Part shown: one piece after another, positions 39,802-52,239 of the stretch
Numbering within the stretch: position 1 is the first letter of the stretch
Layout: each line of letters begins with the position of its first letter
NCBI GenBank assembly: GCA_046341775.1
Contig: JBKDQQ010000119.1
Coordinates: 1-63,650 of the forward strand
Direction: 5' to 3'
Length of the DNA stretch: 63,650 nucleotides
Source: SXXH01 sp041165735
GTDB lineage: Bacteria > Planctomycetota > UBA1135 > GCA-002686595
Position numbers and translations under genes: made by a program
Notes under the pieces: model-generated
Told to the model about the DNA's origin: nothing
Seen by the model: the letters and a program-made list of their open reading frames with translations, nothing else
Databases searched by the model: none

Positions 39802-40374
39802 ATGGCTCGACTCGGACGCGCGGAGGCTTGGGATCTGCTCCGCGAATGGACCAAGGGCGAAGGGCTGCTGCGCCACGGCCTGGCGGTCGAGGCGGTCATG
39901 CGCCGCGCCGCGCATCGCCATGGTCGCGGCGCGCAAGACGAGGACGCGTGGGGGCTCGCGGGGCTGCTGCACGACGCGGATTGGGAGGCGTGGCCGGAGG
40001 AGCACCCGCGCCGCATCGTGGCTTGGCTCGAAGCGCGCGGCGAGCCGGAGATCGCCCACGCGGTCTCCGCGCACTACACCAAGTGGGGAGTGCCGCACGC
40101 TTCGATGCTCGACAAGGCGCTGGTCGCCTGCGACGAACTGACCGGCTTCGTGGGCGCCTGCTGCCACGTGCGGCCCGGCGGCATCTTGGCCCTCGAGCCC
40201 AAGTCGGTGCTCAAGCGCTTCGACGATCCGCGCTTCGCGGCCAAGGTCGAGCGCGACGAGGTGCGCGCCGGGGCCCGGCTGCTCGGAGTCGAGCTCGCCG
40301 ACCATGTGGCCTTCGTCATCGAGGCGCTGCGTCCGCACGCCGCGCAGCTCGGCTTGCTGGGCCGGCCCGGCTGA
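39802..40374 (+). CDS. HD-domain hydrolase
   Basis: 190 residues. LRHGLAVEAVMRR supplies the first His and WGLAGLLHDADWEAW the HD pair; AHAVSAHYTKWG and ALVACDELTGF hold the later His and Asp of the HD superfamily. Short single-domain HD proteins of this type are phosphohydrolases on nucleotides or similar compounds, metal dependent and cytoplasmic. The substrate is not evident. Starts one base after the Arc gene, so it is transcribed and probably repressed together with the SPFH gene. Confidence 0.9.
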   Translation: MARLGRAEAWDLLREWTKGEGLLRHGLAVEAVMRRAAHRHGRGAQDEDAWGLAGLLHDADWEAWPEEHPRRIVAWLEARGEPEIAHAVSAHYTKWGVPHASMLDKALVACDELTGFVGACCHVRPGGILALEPKSVLKRFDDPRFAAKVERDEVRAGARLLGVELADHVAFVIEALRPHAAQLGLLGRPG

Positions 40375-40386
40375 CGGTCCCGGCCG

Positions 40387-41154
40387 TCACCAATATCGTT
40401 CGAAGTGCAGCGTGCCGGACGCCTTGGCGGTGTCGAGCGCGAAGCCGCGCGGCAGCAGCAGGTCGCGCACCTCGTCGATCATCGCGGGGTTGCCGCACAA
40501 GAGCACGTGGCAGCCCGCGGGCGACAAGGGCCACGGGACGAGTTCGTCCCAGCGCTCGAGCACGGATTGCACGCGACCGCGCGGCCCGGGCCAATCAACG
40601 CCCGCGCGCGAGCACGACGGCAGGTACGCGCACTCCGTCGCGCGCAGCTCGGCGTCGTAGCACAAGTCCGATGGATCGCGCGCGCCGTGCACGATCGCCA
40701 CGGGCCGATGGTCGCCGCCGTGGCGCAGGTGCCGGAGCATCGACACGAATGGGGCGATGCCCGTCCCCGTCGCCACCATGGCGAGCGGCGCCTCGCGCGG
40801 GATGCGTTCGAGGGTGAAGTGCCCCTTGGGCGCGTCGTCGCACCACAGCCGATCCCCGGGGCGCAGCTCGAACAAGCGCGGCGTCAACTGGCCCGCGTCC
40901 ACCTTGGCGAGGCACAGCTCCCAGTGCCCGTCTTCGTGCGGCGCGCTCGCCAACGAGTAGCTGCGCTTGACGAGTCGCGCGCGCCCGTCCGGCGTGGTCG
41001 CCCCGTCCGGACGCGGCAGTCCGAGCTGGACGAACTGGCCGGCGACGAACGGCTGCACGCGCGCCGCGTCGGGTCGCACGCGCACGACCATGCAGCGTGC
41101 GTTCGCGTCGCGACGCTCGACGAGCGTGGCGTTGGTCCATTCGACGGGCGACAT
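40387..41154 (-). CDS. Ferredoxin--NADP(+) reductase-type flavoprotein
   Basis: 255 residues. RSYSLAS is the FAD-binding RxYS motif, followed by GDRLWCDDAPKGHFTL, the NADP segment MVATGTGIAPFVSMLRHL and the C-terminal CGNPAMIDEV plus GTLHFERYW, whose aromatic end stacks on the flavin as in Fpr proteins. These enzymes move electrons between NADPH and ferredoxin or flavodoxin. No signal peptide. A TACCCT box stands 7 nt before the ATG. The gene converges with the HD-domain gene and diverges from hrpB. Confidence 0.9.
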   Translation of the reverse strand: MSPVEWTNATLVERRDANARCMVVRVRPDAARVQPFVAGQFVQLGLPRPDGATTPDGRARLVKRSYSLASAPHEDGHWELCLAKVDAGQLTPRLFELRPGDRLWCDDAPKGHFTLERIPREAPLAMVATGTGIAPFVSMLRHLRHGGDHRPVAIVHGARDPSDLCYDAELRATECAYLPSCSRAGVDWPGPRGRVQSVLERWDELVPWPLSPAGCHVLLCGNPAMIDEVRDLLLPRGFALDTAKASGTLHFERYW

Positions 41155-41161
41155 CGCGCAG

Positions 41162-41167
41162 AGGGTA
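41162..41167 (-). promoter_or_regulatory. -10-like TACCCT 7 nt before reductase start
   Basis: Minus-strand TACCCT, 7 nt, then ATG 41154; leaderless-type arrangement. Confidence 0.4.
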
Positions 41168-41211
41168 CACCACGGACCGTCGCGCGGCATGCGCGCGCCG
41201 CCGCGCGCGCG

Positions 41212-41217
41212 TAGGAT
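41212..41217 (+). promoter_or_regulatory. -10-like TAGGAT 8 nt before hrpB start
   Basis: TAGGAT, exactly 8 nt, then ATG 41226, without a ribosome binding site. Confidence 0.45.
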
Positions 41218-41225
41218 GGCGGGCC

Positions 41226-43763
<2,538 letters not shown>

Positions 43764-43770
43764 ACGCGCC

Positions 43771-44451
43771 TCAACGCGCCAGCGTCGCCGCCAGCCACGC
43801 GGACGCGTCGAGCGCGACCTGCTCGTCGATCGCATGCCCGAGCTCGTAGTCGCGCCAGGCGACCCGCAGCCCGGCGCGCGCCAGCCGGTCGCGCAGCGCG
43901 ACGCCATGGCCGTGCGCGACGACGTCGTCGCGCCTCCCGTGCGCGACGAAGGCCGGCAGCGCGCGGTTGGCGGCATGCACCTCGGCCTCGAAGGGCGCGT
44001 TGGTCGCCATGAAGGTCGAGAGGGCCATCACGCCCGCCAGCGGCAGCGAATGGCGCGGCGCGAACCACGCGGCGAGCGCGCCGCCCTGGCTGAATCCGCC
44101 CACGACCATGCGCGTGGTGGGGATGCCGGAGCGGGCTTCGCGCTCGAGCAGGCCGCGCAGCCAGCCTTCGGCCCGCGCGACGCCGGCGGGATCGGAGGCG
44201 TGCGTGCGCAGGATGTCGGCAGGGCCCACGTCGAACCACGCGCGCATGGGGAGTCCGCCGGCGATGCCGACGGGTCGTCGGGGCGCCGTGGGAAGCACGA
44301 TGCGCGCGCCCGGCAGGGCCGCGAGCATGGCGGCGCCCAACGGCTCGAGGTCGGCGCCATCCGCGCCGAGGCCGTGCAGCAGCACGACCAGCGCGTCCGC
44401 GCGATCCGCGCCTTGCAGCACGAGTTCGTGGAGGTCCTTCACGCGCCGCAT
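43771..44451 (-). CDS. Alpha/beta-hydrolase, phospholipase/carboxylesterase family
   Basis: 226 residues. The nucleophile is in MVVGGFSQGGALAAW, the oxyanion loop in VVLLHGLGADGADLEPL, and the Asp and His of the triad appear in AHGRRDDVVAHGHG and YELGHAIDEQ. This is the short carboxylesterase/APT group, soluble enzymes that hydrolyse short esters or acyl-thioesters. The start could be ATG 44451 or, four codons earlier, ATG 44463; both lie in a 16-bp palindrome shared with the start of the divergent gene. Confidence 0.9.
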   Translation of the reverse strand: MRRVKDLHELVLQGADRADALVVLLHGLGADGADLEPLGAAMLAALPGARIVLPTAPRRPVGIAGGLPMRAWFDVGPADILRTHASDPAGVARAEGWLRGLLEREARSGIPTTRMVVGGFSQGGALAAWFAPRHSLPLAGVMALSTFMATNAPFEAEVHAANRALPAFVAHGRRDDVVAHGHGVALRDRLARAGLRVAWRDYELGHAIDEQVALDASAWLAATLAR

Positions 44452-44464
44452 GGTAGCTACCATG
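44449..44464. promoter_or_regulatory. 16-bp palindrome holding start codons of two divergent genes
   Basis: CATGGTAGCTACCATG equals its own reverse complement. ATGs at 44451 and 44463 start the esterase frame (minus strand); ATGs at 44450 and 44462 are in frame with the plus-strand gene. The central TAGCTA resembles the TANNNT boxes and would serve both strands. Confidence 0.55.
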
Positions 44465-44476
44465 GCGCGGCCGCGC

Positions 44477-47215
44477 ATGAAGCCCATCCTCAACGCCACC
44501 CGCGTCGTCGTCGCGTTCCTCGCCTGCCTCGTCGCGCCGGCCTCCGCGCAGAAGACGATCTTCGATCCTGCGCGCGACCTCGATGGATTCCGCCAGCGCG
44601 CCGAAGGGCCGTGGGCGGACGCCTTCGCGCTCGAGGTCTACACGGGGCTCGCGGGCGCGGAGCTGAACGCCACGCTGCTCGAGGACGTGCGCAAGCGTTG
44701 GCTCGAGGAGCGGACGAAGGTGGACGCGATCGTGGCGGGCGACGCGTGGACCGCCGGCGCGTGGATGGTCGGCAAGCGCGTCGCGCGCCACCCGGCGTTG
44801 AAGCAACTTGCGCTGGTCGAGGATCGATCGCGTCCGCCGTTCGTCGTCCACGTCCAGGGCGAGGGTCCGGCTTCCGCCGCGCACACCACGGAGGTGGCGG
44901 CGCTGCACGGCGCGTGGTTGCAGGCCGCGCACGCGGCGCTGCGACGCGACTTGCTGACCTACGCGGGCGCGCGGGAAGCCCCCGGCCGCGGGGCCGTCGG
45001 CGTCGTGCTGCTGGCGACGCGCTCCGTCTACGAAGGACTCCAGCCCGATCTGGGCGTAGACGGCTGGTCCAACACCGCCAGTTGGGATCGGACGCGTCGA
45101 TTGGTGGTCGGCTGCGACGACGACCACAACAAGAAGACCCCCCAAGGTCGCGTGCGAGGCGTGGTGCGCGAAGCGGTCCGCGCCTTGCTGGAATCGCATG
45201 CCACCGCCCCGGACGGGACGCTGGGGGACCTGTGGCTCGAGCAGGGACTCGTGCTGCGCTACTCGCAGTGCCGCGAATCCGATCCGGCGTCGCTGGGAAA
45301 ACCGGAGCCTCGTCAAGATCTCTTGACGCGCCTCGCGCAGGAGGCGCAGGTCGCCGAGCGCCGCGCCGCCCTGTTCCTGCCGCTGGCGCGCCTCGTGGGC
45401 GTCGCGGACGCGGACGGCCTCGAGCAGGCCTTCCTCGACTTGGCGGAAGAGCGCGGCGTGCCGCCTCCGACGCGCGACGACTGCATCGTCGTGGCATGGG
45501 CGCAGTCGGAGGCGTGGATGCACTTCCTGCTCGACGGACGCGACGGTCGTCGTCGCGCGGGATTGGCGCGCTACTTCGGCGCGGCCGCGCGCGGCGAACG
45601 CGGCTGGGAAGCGTTGCGCAAGACCTTGGGAGGCGAGTCGGACGCCTCGCTGCAGGACGACTTCGCGGCGTGGCTGGGCGAACAGTGGAAGGCGGCCGCC
45701 ACGCCCGGAGCGGAAGGCGGCAAGTTGCACCTTGGCCTGTACCCGGCCGCGGGAGCGACGCGCTCCGCCCCGGGTTCGCCCGGCGCGCCGTCGAGCGGAC
45801 TCGACGAAGGAGAATCCATGCTGGCGCACGCGGCCGCCTTCGCGCACGCGACGCGCGGCGCGTTCGGCGCGGCCAAGGCGGCCTTCGACGAACTGCTCGC
45901 CTCGTCGCCCGCCGAGCCGTGGGCATCGCGCGCGCGGCGCGATGCCGACCGCATCGAGGCGGCCCTGCGCTGGCGCGAAGGCATGGAGGCGGCGCTCGCG
46001 CTGCCCGGCGCGAAGCTCGTGCTCGAGCGCGGCGGCAAGAAGCACAACCTGGTCGTCGAGTCGCTGGTCGACGGGCGCTTGACCTTGTCGCCCGGCAAGT
46101 CGGGCGTGTCCTCGATCGCGCTCGAGGAGATCGCGCCGGCGGATTGGCTGCGGCAGTCGTCCAAGAAGGGCGACCCGCTCGAGCCGACTCCGCTGCTGCG
46201 CGCGTGGCTCGGGGCGCTGGCGGGAGACCCCAAGTGGGACCGCGCCATCGAGCGCGACGCCGACGAGCCCGCCTTGGCGCTGAAGGAGGACGCCTTCGTC
46301 TGGTACCCGGAGATGCTCAAGAGCGCCGTGGCGGCAGGCAAGCTGGCCGTCGTGGACGGACTGCCGAGCGCCTCCGACCGCGCGAGTGCCGAGTCGCTGC
46401 TCGGCGCGATCGAATCCGCGCTGGAGCACCGCAAGTTGGCCTTCGTCGCGCAGCGCGAGGCCGAACTGCTGGCGCGCGCGCGGCTCGCCTTGCAGGTGGC
46501 CGCCCTGGAGCTCGGACCGGCGGACGCGACGCGCGCGGAAGTCTCCGAACTGCCCGACGGGCGCATCAAGCTGCGCTGGGGCTTCGAGGACGCGCGCCAG
46601 CTCGACGACATCGAGCACGAGCCGACCATCGGCCAGGACCAGTTGCGCGAACGCAAGCAGCTCTCGCGCCTGCGACTCGAGCCGCAAGCCTCGATCGAGA
46701 ACAGCGCGCTGGTCCTGCGCGGACCCGGCGTCTGGGCGCTGCCCTTGTCGCTCGAGGCTCCGTACTCGATCAAGCTCAAGCTCAAGGTGAAGGACGACCT
46801 GCAGAAGGAGCTCAAGGAGACGCCGTACTTCGGCATCCTGCATTCCGTCGCCGGTCCGCGGCGCTGGATCCTGACCGATCCGTTCGGCGGCGTGGTCGAA
46901 CTCGACGAGGGCTCGGGCATGTCCCGCGACGCGGGGATCGCGCCCGGCAGGAAGCTCCTCGTCGACGAGGCCACGACGATCCAGATCTCGCACGAGGGAG
47001 TGAACATGAGCTGCGGCGCCGACGGCAAGTGGACCTCCACCTTGCCGGCGATGCGACGACGCGCCGGACGGGTGTATCTCGTGGCGGTGGGCGACTACGC
47101 CTTGCGCGTCGAGGACCTCGAGATCGAGGGCAAGGTCGACCGCTCGTGGTACGCGAGCATGCGCGCGCAGTGGATCGAGCGCCGCTACGCGCGCCTCGCG
47201 GGACAAGGCAAGTGA
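44477..47215 (+). CDS. Secreted protein with a degenerate gluzincin-peptidase-like domain
   Basis: 912 residues with signal peptide (ILNATRVVVAFLACLVAPASAQ). Residues about 190-400 follow the layout of the secreted peptidase family seen at 7782: a helix REAVRALLESHA where HExxH would be, DLWLEQGLVLRYS where the third ligand segment (WxxEGxxxYF) would be, and WAQSEAWMHFLLDGRDG as the packing segment. The zinc ligands are missing, so it is likely a non-catalytic relative. The rest (about 400-912) has a TPR-like region and a C-terminal beta-sandwich that resembles carbohydrate-binding or LamG-like folds. ATG 44477 precedes the signal; 44462 and 44450 are in-frame alternatives. Rhomboid gene follows with overlap. 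Confidence 0.7.
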   Translation: MKPILNATRVVVAFLACLVAPASAQKTIFDPARDLDGFRQRAEGPWADAFALEVYTGLAGAELNATLLEDVRKRWLEERTKVDAIVAGDAWTAGAWMVGKRVARHPALKQLALVEDRSRPPFVVHVQGEGPASAAHTTEVAALHGAWLQAAHAALRRDLLTYAGAREAPGRGAVGVVLLATRSVYEGLQPDLGVDGWSNTASWDRTRRLVVGCDDDHNKKTPQGRVRGVVREAVRALLESHATAPDGTLGDLWLEQGLVLRYSQCRESDPASLGKPEPRQDLLTRLAQEAQVAERRAALFLPLARLVGVADADGLEQAFLDLAEERGVPPPTRDDCIVVAWAQSEAWMHFLLDGRDGRRRAGLARYFGAAARGERGWEALRKTLGGESDASLQDDFAAWLGEQWKAAATPGAEGGKLHLGLYPAAGATRSAPGSPGAPSSGLDEGESMLAHAAAFAHATRGAFGAAKAAFDELLASSPAEPWASRARRDADRIEAALRWREGMEAALALPGAKLVLERGGKKHNLVVESLVDGRLTLSPGKSGVSSIALEEIAPADWLRQSSKKGDPLEPTPLLRAWLGALAGDPKWDRAIERDADEPALALKEDAFVWYPEMLKSAVAAGKLAVVDGLPSASDRASAESLLGAIESALEHRKLAFVAQREAELLARARLALQVAALELGPADATRAEVSELPDGRIKLRWGFEDARQLDDIEHEPTIGQDQLRERKQLSRLRLEPQASIENSALVLRGPGVWALPLSLEAPYSIKLKLKVKDDLQKELKETPYFGILHSVAGPRRWILTDPFGGVVELDEGSGMSRDAGIAPGRKLLVDEATTIQISHEGVNMSCGADGKWTSTLPAMRRRAGRVYLVAVGDYALRVEDLEIEGKVDRSWYASMRAQWIERRYARLAGQGK
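45312..45327. repeat. GTCAA-N6-TTGAC palindrome, site 5 (intragenic)
   Basis: GTCAA, GATCTC, TTGAC, extending to 7-bp arms GTCAAGA/TCTTGAC with a 2-base centre. It lies in the degenerate peptidase gene, read there as R-Q-D-L-L-T. Confidence 0.7.
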
Positions 47216-48591
47216 ACGAGCGGCACGGGTGGGCCGTCGAGCGGGGCGAGCCGCGCACGCCGGCCACTTGGGCGCTGGCGGGCTTGCTGGTGCTCGCGCA
47301 CGCGTGGACCCTGCTCGAGCCGGGCGCCGAAGTCGAAGTGCTCGAGCGGCTGGGCGCCAACTGGGGGCCGTCGATCCGGCAAGGCGAGTGGTGGCGGCTC
47401 CTCGCGAGCACCGTCCTGCACGCCGGCGTCCTGCACCTGCTGTTCAACCTGTGGGCGCTGGTCTCGCTCGGCCGGGCGGTGGAGATCGACCTCGGCACGC
47501 GCCGGTTCCTCCTGCTGTACGCGTCCTGCGGCGCGCTGGCGTCGACGGCCAGCGTGGCCTGGCATCCCTACGCGCTCTCGGTCGGCGCCTCGGGCGCCAT
47601 CTTCGGGCTGATGGGAGCGGTGCTGACGATGTTCGTGCGCCGGCGTCGCCGCATGGCCCGCGAGGCGTTCCGCACGGGCTTGTCCTCCCTGCTGCTGATG
47701 GTGCTGGTCAACATCGCCTTCGGGCTCGTCGTGCCTGTGGTGGACAACGCCGCGCACCTCGGAGGCCTAGTGTCGGGGATCGCGTTGTCGTGGCTACTGT
47801 CGTCGCGTCGTCCTTGGCTCGGCATCGTCGCTTGCATGGCCTCGCCCGCGATCGCGCATCCCCTGCTGCTCGCGCGCATCGACGCCGTGCCCGAGCAGAA
47901 GGCGGCGTGGGAGCGGTCCGAAGCGCTGCGAGCCGCGCTCGACGCCGAAGACCCGGAGCGCGCGCTGGCCCTGCTCGACGCGGGGCTGCAAGCCGATCCC
48001 GAGGACATCCGCCTGCGCGAGCTGCGCGCTATCCTGCTGGAGGCCGTGGGCCGCGTCGACGACGCGCGCGCCGACTACGGGCAGCTGTGGAGCGCGAGCG
48101 GGGAGGCGACATGGCTGTCGCGGCGCGCGACGCTGGCCTTGGCGGCGCGCAGGCACGATCTCGCGCTCGCCGACTACGAGCTGCTCGCGAAGCAGGAAGG
48201 GCGCGAGGCCGAGGCCGAGCACGGTTCGTGGTTGGCGCGCGTCGCGCAAGGCGGCGATTCGCGGGCGTTGGCGGCGGAGGCGGCGAACCGGCTCGGCGAG
48301 CGTCGTCGTCGCGGCGACGAACTGGCCTACGCGGCCCTGCTGCGTCGAGGGGCCGGGCTGCTCGGCGTCGAAGAGATGCTGGACATGGCGCGCGCGGTCG
48401 ACGCGGAGGGCGGCACGCTGCAGTTGGCCGAGAGCGCGCTCGGCGAAGCCTTGCTCGCGTCCGGGGACCTCGAAGCCGCGCGCGCGCACCTTTCGCGCGC
48501 CGTGGAGTTGGCCGACGAACACGGGATCGAGGACGGCTGGACGATGCTCGCTCGCCGACGCCTGGCGGAGCTCGAGCTCGAGCGGCGCTGA
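47212..48591 (+). CDS. Rhomboid-family intramembrane serine protease with TPR tail
   Basis: 459 residues; GTG start overlaps the previous stop (GTGA). Six hydrophobic segments span about 18-205. Rhomboid landmarks are HLLFNLWALVSLG (conserved Asn), SVGASGAIFGLMGA with catalytic Ser127, and VDNAAHLGGLVSG with His182. Residues 215-459 are soluble and contain TPR-like helical repeats (ALDAEDPERALALLDAGLQADPEDIRLRELRAILLEAVGRVDDA and so on), likely cytoplasmic. It would cleave membrane proteins near their transmembrane segments. Coupling with the secreted pseudo-peptidase gene suggests that protein could be a partner or substrate; this is speculative. Confidence 0.9.
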   Translation: MNERHGWAVERGEPRTPATWALAGLLVLAHAWTLLEPGAEVEVLERLGANWGPSIRQGEWWRLLASTVLHAGVLHLLFNLWALVSLGRAVEIDLGTRRFLLLYASCGALASTASVAWHPYALSVGASGAIFGLMGAVLTMFVRRRRRMAREAFRTGLSSLLLMVLVNIAFGLVVPVVDNAAHLGGLVSGIALSWLLSSRRPWLGIVACMASPAIAHPLLLARIDAVPEQKAAWERSEALRAALDAEDPERALALLDAGLQADPEDIRLRELRAILLEAVGRVDDARADYGQLWSASGEATWLSRRATLALAARRHDLALADYELLAKQEGREAEAEHGSWLARVAQGGDSRALAAEAANRLGERRRRGDELAYAALLRRGAGLLGVEEMLDMARAVDAEGGTLQLAESALGEALLASGDLEAARAHLSRAVELADEHGIEDGWTMLARRRLAELELERR

Positions 48592-48681
48592 CCGGCGACG
48601 GGTTCCCGGCGTTCCCTCGTCGCGCGCAACGACTTGCGGCGGCGGGGCGGTTCGATGGTCGCGCCGGGCGCGCCGGCGCAC

Positions 48682-48687
48682 TAGGCT
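48682..48687 (+). promoter_or_regulatory. -10-like TAGGCT upstream of helicase gene
   Basis: TAGGCT ends 12 nt before ATG 48700. Spacing is longer than the 5-8 nt seen at other genes; a 5' leader of only a few nucleotides would result. Confidence 0.35.
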
Positions 48688-48699
48688 TCGCGCCCCGCC

Positions 48700-50790
<2,091 letters not shown>

Positions 50791-50797
50791 CCTGCCT

Positions 50798-51823
50798 TCA
50801 GGCGCGATTCGCGCGGGCCATCGGCGTCCCGTCCTCGGCGCGCGCGCGCAACTGGCCGCAGGCGCCGTCGACATCCTGCGCCGCGCTGCGCCGCAGCTTG
50901 CAGAGGATGCCCTCCTGGTGGAGGCGCCGCGACATGGCCCGCGCGCGTTCGATGTCGGGCCGCTTGAAGTCCACGCCCTCCACGGTGTTCCAGGGGATCA
51001 GGTTCACCAGCGCGTACTTGCCCCGGAAGAGCTCGACCAGGCGCTCCAACTCGTCGTCGCCGTCGTTGACTCCCTCCATCAGCGTCCACTGCACGAGGAT
51101 CGGGTAGGTGGTCCTGCGCGCGTACGACTCGGCCGCCTCGATCAATTCGCGAGGTTCGATGCGCGCGCCGCGCGGCACGAGTCGCGAGCGCTTCTCGAGG
51201 TAGGTCGAGTGCAGCGAGAGCGCCACGGCGGGCTTGACGGCGCGGGCCAGCAACCGCTCGAAGATCGTCGCGTCGCCGACGGTGGAGAAGCACAGGTTCT
51301 TGTGCGGGAAACCGCCGGACAGCGCCAGCGCGTCGATCGCCTCGCAGACCGCGTCGAAGTTGTGCGACGGCTCGCCCATGCCCATGAAGACGACGCGACG
51401 CAGTCGCGGGTCCGCGCGGCGCGCGACGACGACCTGCGCCAGGATCTCGTCCGCCGTCAGTTGACGGATGAGCCCCGAGCGTCCCGTCATGCAGAAGGTG
51501 CAGCCGACGGCGCAGCCGACCTGGGACGAGACGCAGGCTCCGTCGCGCGGCAAGAGCACGCTCTCGACGGACTTGCCGTCCGCCAGCCGCAGCAACAGGC
51601 GCGTGCCCGACTCGGCGCTGTCGACGCGCTGCTCGACCCGCGCCATGGCGTCGAGCTCGGCGAGGATGAGCGGCAGCTCCTCTTCGACGCGCCGCGGCCA
51701 CATGACTTCGCGCTTGCCGGACGGATCGCGTGGATCCGCGCCCGCCAGCCAGCGCCGCAGGAAGCGGTGCTCGTGCGCGGGGCGCGCGCCGAGTTCGCGC
51801 AGGCGTCGGATGGCGTGCAGCAC
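50798..51823 (-). CDS. rlmN: Dual-specificity rRNA/tRNA adenine C2-methyltransferase RlmN
   Basis: 341 residues. CAVGCTFCMTG is the radical-SAM CxxxCxxC cluster motif, VVFMGMGEPSHNFDAV the conserved MGEP loop, and DVDGACGQLRAR holds the C-terminal Cys that forms the methyl-transfer intermediate. RlmN methylates A2503 of 23S rRNA and A37 of some tRNAs. GTG start; TACGAT lies 8 nt upstream. The N-terminal helical domain is slightly short compared with Escherichia coli RlmN. Last gene of a minus-strand cluster, with its stop facing the helicase gene 7 bp away. Confidence 0.95.
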   Translation of the reverse strand: MLHAIRRLRELGARPAHEHRFLRRWLAGADPRDPSGKREVMWPRRVEEELPLILAELDAMARVEQRVDSAESGTRLLLRLADGKSVESVLLPRDGACVSSQVGCAVGCTFCMTGRSGLIRQLTADEILAQVVVARRADPRLRRVVFMGMGEPSHNFDAVCEAIDALALSGGFPHKNLCFSTVGDATIFERLLARAVKPAVALSLHSTYLEKRSRLVPRGARIEPRELIEAAESYARRTTYPILVQWTLMEGVNDGDDELERLVELFRGKYALVNLIPWNTVEGVDFKRPDIERARAMSRRLHQEGILCKLRRSAAQDVDGACGQLRARAEDGTPMARANRA

Positions 51824-51831
51824 TGCGCGCC

Positions 51832-51837
51832 ATCGTA
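51832..51837 (-). promoter_or_regulatory. -10-like TACGAT 8 nt before rlmN start
   Basis: Minus-strand TACGAT, exactly 8 nt, then GTG 51823. It lies in the 22-bp gap after crcB, so rlmN may have its own leaderless transcript. Confidence 0.4.
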
Positions 51838-51845
51838 GCGCGGAT

Positions 51846-52232
51846 CTACGCGCCGCGGGCGGCCAGCCCCGCCAGCCAATGGCCGAGCGCGCCGGCCGCG
51901 AGGCAGGCGACCATGGTGGCCGCGACGTAGCCGATGGCCTTGGTCGCGGCGCCGTCGCGCAGGAGGCGCAGGACCTCCTCGTTGAAGCTCGAGTACGTCG
52001 TGAAGCCGCCCAGCACGCCGACGACCAGCAGCACGCGCAGCGACTCGCCGAGCCGCACGGGATCGGCGGCGAGGCGCGCCAGCACGCCGATCAGCAGCGA
52101 GCCGACGAGGTTCGCGGAGAAGGTCGCCCAAGGCAGGCGGTCGAAGCCGCGCGCCGCGCACGCCGCTGCCAGGAGCCAGCGCAGCCCTGAACCCGCGGCG
52201 CCGCCGAGCATGGCGAGGACGAGGTTCTGCAT
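51846..52232 (-). CDS. crcB: Fluoride ion channel CrcB/Fluc
   Basis: 128 residues and four hydrophobic segments. MLGGAAGSGLRWLL and the GVLGGFTTYSSFNEEV segment (the GxxTYSxF pore motif of Fluc proteins) identify it. CrcB dimers export fluoride and can be of dual topology; only one copy is present, so this one would act as a homodimer. There is no fluoride riboswitch just upstream because the gene follows the transpeptidase gene after 7 bp, so any control acts on the operon. Confidence 0.95.
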   Translation of the reverse strand: MQNLVLAMLGGAAGSGLRWLLAAACAARGFDRLPWATFSANLVGSLLIGVLARLAADPVRLGESLRVLLVVGVLGGFTTYSSFNEEVLRLLRDGAATKAIGYVAATMVACLAAGALGHWLAGLAARGA

Positions 52233-52239
52233 GGGGCGC

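Noticed and set aside
51456..51471. CCGTCA-GT-TGACGG inverted repeat in rlmN
   Set aside because: Similar half-sites but spacing of 2 instead of 6, so it does not belong to the recurrent element; one such case is compatible with chance.
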